This document shows, piece after piece, positions 59,647 through 64,000 of a DNA stretch of 64,000 nt. Source of the DNA: Candidatus Rokuibacteriota bacterium (GTDB taxonomy: Bacteria > Methylomirabilota > Methylomirabilia > Rokubacteriales > CSP1-6); contig JACPIQ010000044.1 in the NCBI GenBank assembly GCA_016188005.1, positions 1 to 64,000 on the forward strand. The letters are read 5' to 3'. The notes beneath the pieces are model-generated. The model was not told the origin of the DNA and searched no databases. It saw nothing but the letters and a program-made list of their open reading frames with translations. Both the position numbers and the translations under genes were made by a program. Each line of letters starts with the position of its first letter. Position 1 is the stretch's first letter.

Positions 59647-60036
59647 TCATGATCTGGCTCGGGCGAGGGCTGCTACGATCTGTTGGGTCGGGTACCCGAC
59701 GATCGTCCGCACTCGGCCTGCTTTGTCGGCAAAGATCATTGTCCCGCCGTCGATTCGGAACGTCCCAGGCCACTCGATGGCGAAGCGCTCCGGTGTCTCG
59801 GTGATCGTGAAAGGCAGCCGGGTCTTCGCTGCAGCTAGCTGGACGGCCAGACCGTCCTCCGCGTCGAGGATCCAGGCGTCGCCGGTTGTCGTCGAAAAGA
59901 AGACGAGCGGCGGCAGCGAGACGATCCGAGCGTCCTCAGCGATTGCTCGTGCGATGATGTACTCCGCCTCCCCGGTGATCGACACTTCCTCCCACCGAAC
60001 CTCTCGTGTCTGGAGCCGGTCCTTTCGGCGATTCAC
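59647..60036 (-). CDS. Protein of unknown function in the cassette array
   Basis: 129 residues: SITGEAEYIIARAIAEDARI, LPPLVFFSTTTGDAWILDAED, PFTITETPERFAIEWPGTF and IFADKAGRVRTIVGYPTQQI. It looks like a small soluble alpha/beta protein; no family is recognised. The reading frame is clean and the codon use normal. It follows attC-like site 3 and is followed by a degenerate palindrome, so it occupies one cassette position. Confidence 0.65.
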   Translation of the reverse strand: MNRRKDRLQTREVRWEEVSITGEAEYIIARAIAEDARIVSLPPLVFFSTTTGDAWILDAEDGLAVQLAAAKTRLPFTITETPERFAIEWPGTFRIDGGTMIFADKAGRVRTIVGYPTQQIVAALARARS

Positions 60037-60059
60037 GACCTGCCCTCCCGGATCAGAGG

Positions 60060-60119
60060 GGCGAACGATCTGCGCTTCAGCTGCGCGCGAAGCGCGTCTG
60101 CTGGAAGCGCTTGTTGGGC
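60060..60119 (-). repeat. attC-like recombination site 3
   Basis: 60 bp, minus-strand reading: outer core GCCCAAC (perfect RYYYAAC), arms AAGCGCTTCCAGC and GCTGAAGCGC pairing with one extrahelical base and an offset loop, then GTTCGCC. The layout with a bulged base and an unpaired spacer is that of integron attC sites. It lies 24 bp after the stop of the restriction-endonuclease-like gene. Confidence 0.7.
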
Positions 60120-60142
60120 CGTTTCTGGGAGAGAGCCAGCCC

Positions 60143-61444
60143 TCACGATAGCCTCCGGGCGATGGCCTCGATCGGCTTCATGCCCTGTCCGAATCGGGCG
60201 ATGGCCTCGCGGTGCTTCGCCAACTCCCCGTACGCGATGAAGCGAACATCTACATCGACCACCCGACTGAAGGCAGGACGCTTCAACTGTTCACGGACGT
60301 CAGCCTCTCGGGCATCGGGGGCGACCAGGAACAAGGACTGTCCGGCCTGGCCGAAACCGAGCGCAAGATCCAGCATCCGTACGATGCCGGAGTGGATCGA
60401 CGTCGTGTGTTCGCCCTCGCACGCGGCCGCTACCCGACCGGTTGCCGGTTCGACCCAGAGTATGTCGATCAAGCGGATCGTCTCGACAGCCGGGGCGTTT
60501 TCCAGCGCTTCGGGGAGGCGACCGAGGCACCCGTCAGCCAAATGCCCCTCACCGTAGGGGCGGCTCCGGTCGTTGCTGGCGACCCACACTCCGAATCCCA
60601 GGGCTGTCCCTAGATCCCGCAGCCATCCCTGGATCTCGGTGTGCGTGCGCTCCTCGTCGCGGGCGGCCTGAATCGCCCAGTTGGCTCGGTCGGACTCGGC
60701 GCGGATCCGAGCCAGATCCTGCTCCCATCGCGCGAGCGCAGCGTCATCCGACTCGCGTGGCGGCGGCGGGTACCTGCCCGACCCTACATCGAACAGCAGG
60801 CCCGCGATCGCGCCCAGGTCGTTGGACAGAAGGTCGCGGTACTTCGTGTTTACCTCCCGGATCCCGCTCCGCATCGCCAAATATTCGTCCCACCGGCCCA
60901 GCTTCACCTTGGCCCCCATCACCGCGTTGTAGCCCTTCACGATGGCGGTGTTGAAGGGCGGCACCACGGTCGGGTGGAGGAAGTAGAGAAGATTGGCAAC
61001 CGCGGGGCCAAGGCCCTTGATCGCGGCGCGGTCGAGGACCTGGATGGCCCCGATCACCTGAGCCTCCTCACCGGCACAGCAGGCGCAAGTCTGGAGGAAA
61101 CGGGCGAACGCGAGCTGATTCGGACGGTTCTCGTAGATGTCGGGGATGCGCAGTTTGGGTTTCCAGAGAAACGCGTGGTCGGCGCCACGGAAGATCTGTC
61201 TCTGCTCTGCGATGGACCCTACGACTGTCTCGAGAGAAGAGCCCTTGTAGGCGTTGCCGAAACTGTCCGCTTCAATCTCGGCGACCACTGCCGAGATCCC
61301 CTGACGGATCGAGCGGAAGTTCTTGAGCCGCTCTTCCCAGAGGAACCACGTGCGGTAGGTGCCGGACGGGTCATCACGCCACCGAGTGAGGAGGCCACGA
61401 AGGGGGTCGATTGTGGACCTTTGCGCGTCAGGCACCCTGGTCAC
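60143..61444 (-). CDS. Restriction-endonuclease-like (PD-(D/E)XK) protein
   Basis: 433 residues. The C-terminal domain (about 285-410) has [37 protein letters not shown] as one motif (Asp, then Glu-x-Glu-His) resembling the catalytic core of the restriction-endonuclease-like fold, although Lys after the acidic pair is not obvious. The N-terminal part has [19 protein letters not shown] and [21 protein letters not shown], a helix-hairpin-helix-like segment. It has no methyltransferase partner, so it is either a modification-dependent nuclease or a solitary defence cassette. It is followed by attC-like site 3. Confidence 0.55.
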   Translation of the reverse strand: MTRVPDAQRSTIDPLRGLLTRWRDDPSGTYRTWFLWEERLKNFRSIRQGISAVVAEIEADSFGNAYKGSSLETVVGSIAEQRQIFRGADHAFLWKPKLRIPDIYENRPNQLAFARFLQTCACCAGEEAQVIGAIQVLDRAAIKGLGPAVANLLYFLHPTVVPPFNTAIVKGYNAVMGAKVKLGRWDEYLAMRSGIREVNTKYRDLLSNDLGAIAGLLFDVGSGRYPPPPRESDDAALARWEQDLARIRAESDRANWAIQAARDEERTHTEIQGWLRDLGTALGFGVWVASNDRSRPYGEGHLADGCLGRLPEALENAPAVETIRLIDILWVEPATGRVAAACEGEHTTSIHSGIVRMLDLALGFGQAGQSLFLVAPDAREADVREQLKRPAFSRVVDVDVRFIAYGELAKHREAIARFGQGMKPIEAIARRLS

Positions 61445-61471
61445 CCTCTTTCCTCACTCACGATCGCATCA

Positions 61472-61512
61472 TCCGAATTGGCCCATCGGGCTGCTCAAAC
61501 GCGTTGTTCGGA
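61472..61512 (-). repeat. Possible degenerate attC between the inverted toxin-antitoxin cassette and the nuclease gene
   Basis: 41 bp bounded by TCCGAAT (plus strand) and its near complement GTTCGGA, with a GCCC-ATC-GGGC hairpin inside. It is shorter than the other sites and lacks good inner pairing. It lies exactly at the boundary where a cassette junction is expected. Confidence 0.3.
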
Positions 61513-61521
61513 GCGAATGCG

Positions 61522-61550
61522 TTGACGGCATGTCGCATCTGACATATATT
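61522..61550 (+). promoter_or_regulatory. Promoter of the toxin-antitoxin pair
   Basis: TTGACG (61522-61527), 17 bp, TATATT (61545-61550). This is among the best sigma70 promoters in the window. The toxin GTG follows the -10 box by only 6 bp, so the transcript should start at or next to the start codon and be leaderless. Confidence 0.65.
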
Positions 61551-61556
61551 CCCGTC

Positions 61557-61889
61557 GTGAGCTTGAGCGACAAGCCGCTCGTCTGGCTTCACGGCGAGAT
61601 CAAGACGCCGCCCTTCTCGCAGGCAGCCAGGCTGGAGGCGGGCTATCTTCTTCGCCGGCTCCAACAGGGGGACGTGCTTGGTATACCCTACTCGAGGCCG
61701 TTGCCGGTCCTGGGACCTCGCTGTCACGAACTGCGCGTCCGAGATGTCGGGGCGGACTGGAGAATCGTGTACCGAGCCGACCCGGACGCGATCGTGATCT
61801 TGGAGGTCTTCAGCAAGAACACCCGCACGACGCCGAAGTCCGTCCTTGACATCTGCTTCAGGCGACTCAAGGAGTACGACCGTGCGTGA
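61557..61889 (+). CDS. HigB/RelE-type toxin
   Basis: 110 residues from the GTG at 61557, where family proteins begin (SDKPLVWLHGEIKTPPFS). An upstream ATG at 61530 lies inside the promoter. Core features are EAGYLLRRLQQGDVLGIPYSR, GPRCHELRVRDVGADWRIVYRAD and ILEVFSKNTRTTPKSVLDIC, including the basic residues of the RelE fold (RCHELRV, WRIVYR, SKNTRTT). It would cleave ribosome-bound mRNA. The gene overlaps the antitoxin by 8 bp. Toxin-first order, as in higBA. Confidence 0.9.
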   Translation: MSLSDKPLVWLHGEIKTPPFSQAARLEAGYLLRRLQQGDVLGIPYSRPLPVLGPRCHELRVRDVGADWRIVYRADPDAIVILEVFSKNTRTTPKSVLDICFRRLKEYDRA

Positions 61890-62214
61890 CGAGAAGCGAA
61901 AGCGTCTCCAAGCAATGGGCTGGAAGGTCGGTAGTGCCCAGGAGTTCCTCCGCCTGAGCGACGAGGAGGCCGCGTACATCGACCTGAAGGTGCGCCTCGC
62001 CTCCAGCCTGCGCGAGCGACGGCAGCGGCGTCGACTCACGCAGGCGGACCTCGCCAGGGTGCTGCGCTCGAGCCAATCGCGCGTCGCCAAGATGGAGGCG
62101 GGCGATCCCTCGGTGTCGCTGGACCTCCTCATCAGGTCGCTACTCGTCCTTGGAGCGTCGCGCCGCGAGTTGTCGCGGATCATCTCAACCGGCTCGCCCG
62201 CTCCCGCCGCATAA
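61882..62214 (+). CDS. XRE-type helix-turn-helix antitoxin
   Basis: 110 residues from a GTG at 61882 (AAGGAG upstream), overlapping the toxin stop. The N-terminal helix region MGWKVGSAQEFLRLSDEEAAY leads to an XRE domain: LRERRQRRRLTQADLARVLR, SSQSRVAKMEAGDPSVSLD and LIRSLLVLGASRRELSRII. It neutralises the toxin and presumably represses the promoter. Its stop codon falls into the outer core of attC-like site 2, although the site is oriented the other way, so this pair lies inverted within the array. Confidence 0.88.
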   Translation: MRDEKRKRLQAMGWKVGSAQEFLRLSDEEAAYIDLKVRLASSLRERRQRRRLTQADLARVLRSSQSRVAKMEAGDPSVSLDLLIRSLLVLGASRRELSRIISTGSPAPAA

Positions 62215-62268
62215 CGGTCAGGCTGAACGGCCGGCGTCGAGCCGGGCCGCTCGAGCCTGCTGTTGGGC
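62209..62268 (-). repeat. attC-like recombination site 2
   Basis: 60-bp imperfect palindrome. Minus-strand reading gives GCCCAAC (perfect) and GTTATGC as outer cores; the inner arms CAGGCT and AGCCTG and the GGCCGGC/GCCGG blocks pair with bulges. It is highly similar to site 1 in the same orientation. It lies 32 bp after the stop of the HEPN gene, as expected of that gene's cassette end. Confidence 0.7.
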
Positions 62269-62300
62269 AGCTGCGTTACCCGACTTCGTCTTCTGGATGC

Positions 62301-62813
62301 TCACGGAATGCTGAGTCCTGTGCCAGAACCTACCAGCTGTTGCACGAGCTGGTGGAGGTCAGCATGCACGACATCAATGCGCTGGCGATCTGTCTTATGA
62401 GGCCAGTTCATGTGCCCCACGATATTGCGAGGCAGCCGTACCTGCTCTATGCGGGCGATCCACTGATCAATGTCCGGTATCACCGGTTTGAATAGGTGGC
62501 TATTTGCGGTGATGATCCTGCTCAGGTCCGATAGAAACGCGTAGTACACGTCGTGCTTTCCGGGCGTGCTGTGCCAAGGCCGGTTCGTGTAGTCCGCGCG
62601 TCGACGTTGCACACCGGCCTGGATTGCTGGATCGACGGCCACTGCCCACCAGTTCGAGCCGACCTGTGCCGTCAGTATCGAGTGCGCCATCACGCGGACG
62701 AGGTTTTCAATTGCGTACAGCTTCCAGTAAACTTTCTGCCCGACGTTCTTCCCCGCCGCATCGACGCGGCGCGCGTCAAACGCGTAGGACCGGAAATCGG
62801 TGGTAGGTGGCAT
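62301..62813 (-). CDS. Swt1-type HEPN-domain protein, putative RNase
   Basis: 170 residues, all-helical. VYWKLYAIENLVRVMAHSIL and WWAVAVDPAIQAGVQRRRADY precede HDVYYAFLSDLSRIITANSHLF and the diagnostic RNIVGHMNWP motif: R129-x4-H134, the HEPN RNase signature (with N130). Related Swt1-like HEPN proteins cleave RNA in eukaryotic surveillance and bacterial defence. Last gene of a four-gene leftward operon behind three small helix-turn-helix proteins; attC-like site 2 follows. Confidence 0.78.
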   Translation of the reverse strand: MPPTTDFRSYAFDARRVDAAGKNVGQKVYWKLYAIENLVRVMAHSILTAQVGSNWWAVAVDPAIQAGVQRRRADYTNRPWHSTPGKHDVYYAFLSDLSRIITANSHLFKPVIPDIDQWIARIEQVRLPRNIVGHMNWPHKTDRQRIDVVHADLHQLVQQLVGSGTGLSIP

Positions 62814-62831
62814 CGGATCGCTGAGATGGCT

Positions 62832-63056
62832 CTACTTCCGTGAGCCTTGAGTCTTCGGTTTCTTCTTCGGCACGCGACGGGCCTCGTACAGAGATTGCGC
62901 CACGACGCCGGCTGTCGTCTGGAGCAGATCCGCAATCTCAGTATTCGTAAAGCCTGCAAGGCTTAAGTGAAGCGCCTTCTCTCGTTGTGGTGCGGTCTTT
63001 AAATGCTGGAGTAACAGCAGGGCAAGGAGCTTCTCCGCGCGGTCCTCTGATGGCAT
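62832..63056 (-). CDS. Short helix-turn-helix protein (sigma-region-4-like), third of three
   Basis: 74 residues: KLLALLLLQHLKTAPQREKA, ALHLSLAGFTNTEIADLLQT, TAGVVAQSLYEARR and a lysine-rich end KKKPKTQGSRK. The tri-helical core looks like the DNA-binding region 4 of sigma factors. Its ATG follows the preceding stop without a gap (TAAATG). The HEPN gene starts 18 bp later. Confidence 0.7.
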   Translation of the reverse strand: MPSEDRAEKLLALLLLQHLKTAPQREKALHLSLAGFTNTEIADLLQTTAGVVAQSLYEARRVPKKKPKTQGSRK

Positions 63057-63269
63057 TTACCGCGTCCCTCTCTTTGAGCGCAGGTTGGCCGTAAGCGTCC
63101 GGATCGTTCCGGGGGAAGTGTTTAGGACCTCTGCGATGGTCTGGTTGTCCAGGCCTGCGAGTTTGAGCAACCTGGCGCCTTCAGTGACGCTCCTGTTGCT
63201 AGCAGCCTGGATCGCCTCCACCTTCAGAATCTGCGTGAGGAGGTCGATTATCTTCTCGTCTGTCTTCAT
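63057..63269 (-). CDS. Short helix-turn-helix protein (sigma-region-4-like), second of three
   Basis: 70 residues from the ATG at 63269 (GCGAGGA upstream; an upstream ATG at 63305 overlaps the previous gene). KIIDLLTQILKVEAIQAASN is a helix, followed by LKLAGLDNQTIAEVLNTS and PGTIRTLTANLRSKRG: the same LaGl-x-n-x-x-IAevL core as the neighbouring protein. The two are therefore probably paralogues; the first gene (63295-63480) shares the pattern more weakly. Confidence 0.7.
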   Translation of the reverse strand: MKTDEKIIDLLTQILKVEAIQAASNRSVTEGARLLKLAGLDNQTIAEVLNTSPGTIRTLTANLRSKRGTR

Positions 63270-63294
63270 CGGCGGTCCTCGCTTGGTAGCGCCT

Positions 63295-63480
63295 CTATTC
63301 GGCACGCTTGGTGCTCTTCAGGTGTTTCACGATGGCGTTGACGCGATTGATGCTGCAGCCAACGACCTTCCGAATGTTCTGTTGCTGGACGCCCGCAAGC
63401 CCGAGTTGGGTGATGAGGATGTCCTTCAACACCTCAACGGCCGGGTCCGCGTTCCGTTTGCCCCTCCGTGATTTTCCCAT
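63295..63480 (-). CDS. Short helix-turn-helix protein, first of three
   Basis: 61 residues from the ATG at 63480 with GGGAGGAG upstream. DPAVEVLKDILITQLGLAG, then VQQQNIRKVVGCSINRVNAI and VKHLKSTKRAE: a basic, helical protein with the LGLAGVQQQNIRKVVG turn that matches LAGLDNQTIAEVL of its neighbour. First gene of the operon with the HEPN protein. Too small to act alone as anything but a DNA- or RNA-binding subunit. Confidence 0.65.
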   Translation of the reverse strand: MGKSRRGKRNADPAVEVLKDILITQLGLAGVQQQNIRKVVGCSINRVNAIVKHLKSTKRAE

Positions 63481-63861
63481 GGATCACTCCTCCCGGGGTC
63501 TTTGCCTGTGGCTGCCAACGTGAATTCGGAGGAACCAGCGAGAAACGGTGACGCAGCGCGCGCTGCAGTATAGAGGCCCGATTGAGCTGGTCGCCGGAAG
63601 GTAAGATCAGCCTGGAACGGCGGCCCCTTATGGCGGGTCGGCGCGCGGCCGGCGTCCTTTCTCTGCGGAACCGGCGAGGCGGGTCCGGAAGGGCTGGGTG
63701 CCGGTCGGCGGTCGGCGGGGCTCGGCGGGCTCGCCGGGCCCCGGGTGAGCACGTGCGTGCGAGTCATCGCCGTGCTTGCATCCAGGTGGTTCAGACGCTC
63801 CTGGGCTGTCAGGATTCTCCCGACGATCGGCACGCTGGCCTGCGCCGCCACGATGCTGAGA
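63481..63861. promoter_or_regulatory. Intergenic region with a -10-like box for the HEPN operon
   Basis: 381 bp without a convincing gene. On the minus strand TATACT lies at 63572-63567, about 90 bp ahead of the first operon gene; no good -35 box is seen. The rest is GC-rich sequence with short repeats of GGCGGG type. Confidence 0.35.
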
Positions 63862-64000
63862 CTATAGGTCCTCTCCTGGGCTGGCGCAAGGGCGGAACTG
63901 GGGGAGGGCGATGTCGCCGCGGCGCTCGAAGGTCACCGTGACACGGTCGCCGATGGCGACGGCCTCGGGGGCGGCGCTCAGGACATTGGCCATCATGCGG
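63862..64000 (-). CDS. C-terminus of a DUF35-type OB-fold/zinc-ribbon protein (5' end outside window)
   Basis: 46 codons entering from the right edge: MANVLSAAPEAVAIGDRVTV and TFERRGDIALPQFRPC, the closing strand pattern of the DUF35 OB-fold (G-D-x-V-x-V-x-F-E with a terminal LP-x-F-x-P). Such proteins assist thiolases or CoA enzymes with acyl-CoA substrates. It marks the return to the chromosomal backbone right of the accessory island. Stop TAG at 63864-63862. Confidence 0.65.
   Translation of the reverse strand, partial: RMMANVLSAAPEAVAIGDRVTVTFERRGDIALPQFRPCASPGEDL

Noticed and set aside
63426-63851. 141-codon frame upstream of the HTH genes (minus strand)
   Set aside because: Low-complexity Pro/Arg/Ser-rich translation, overlaps the ribosome site and start of the first HTH gene, no family resemblance.
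1-64000. CRISPR arrays, rRNA or tRNA genes, transposase genes, replication origin
   Set aside because: Looked for on both strands by eye; no regularly spaced repeats, no tRNA-like cloverleaf, no rRNA segments and no transposase motifs were seen.

Overview
The window is 64 kb of very GC-rich bacterial chromosome, densely coded on both strands. It holds many acyl-CoA enzymes (four crotonases or CoA transferases in the left half, two acyl-CoA dehydrogenases, MaoC hydratases), an F420-type luciferase-like oxidoreductase, MFS carriers, DsrE/TusA sulfur-relay proteins and a PEP-CTERM protein. This profile fits an uncultivated soil or subsurface lineage such as Candidatus Rokubacteria (Methylomirabilota), but there is no rRNA or tRNA here and the assignment is an inference.

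Layout. 1-24 kb: acyl-CoA synthetase, P5C dehydrogenase, DEAD-box helicase, PQQ-type sugar dehydrogenase, an ArgR repressor whose start codon overlaps an ARG-box-like palindrome, a GNAT enzyme, an internally deleted class III aminotransferase, and then crotonases, a CoA transferase, a TPP enzyme, transporters, oxidoreductases and a CHAT-domain lipoprotein. 24.3-35.9 kb: a nine-gene leftward cluster with visibly lower GC. It holds an IclR regulator, an M29/NicX-like metalloenzyme, a class IV aminotransferase, HyuB, HyuA, a class III aminotransferase and an oligopeptide-type ABC importer without ATPases. It looks like a self-contained, inducible nitrogen-compound catabolic operon. 36-47 kb: Cys-rich small proteins, acyl-CoA metabolism, a potassium channel and an SPFH/zinc-ribbon pair. 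47.4-57.9 kb: a divergent Memo / AmmeMemoRadiSam pair, PilZ, dienelactone hydrolase, nitroreductase, racemase-like CoA transferase, radical SAM maturase, PEP-CTERM protein, and an acyl-CoA dehydrogenase with two MaoC proteins. 58.2-63.5 kb: an accessory island of small genes.

Four things stand out. (1) Two genes are interrupted by an in-frame UGA exactly where a redox cysteine is expected: a carboxymuconolactone-decarboxylase/AhpD-like protein (Cys-Glu-Tyr-UGA) and an ETHE1-like metallo-beta-lactamase. Each UGA is followed at a suitable distance by a perfect-stem hairpin, so both are probable selenoproteins. (2) The accessory island contains three 60-bp imperfect palindromes in the same orientation with integron attC architecture, two of them 40/46 identical inside the core sites. 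They sit directly after small genes (DUF2442, a restriction-endonuclease-like protein, a HEPN protein) and flank an inverted leaderless toxin-antitoxin pair. No integrase gene is visible, so this reads as a CALIN-type cassette array. (3) At its upstream end is a four-gene operon of three short helix-turn-helix proteins followed by a Swt1-type HEPN protein with an intact R-x4-H motif, a plausible undescribed RNase-based module. (4) Three about 140-bp elements with GGGGTCAGGTCTTGCA termini in inverted orientation sit at gene edges; one of them supplies the stop codon of the LLM oxidoreductase.
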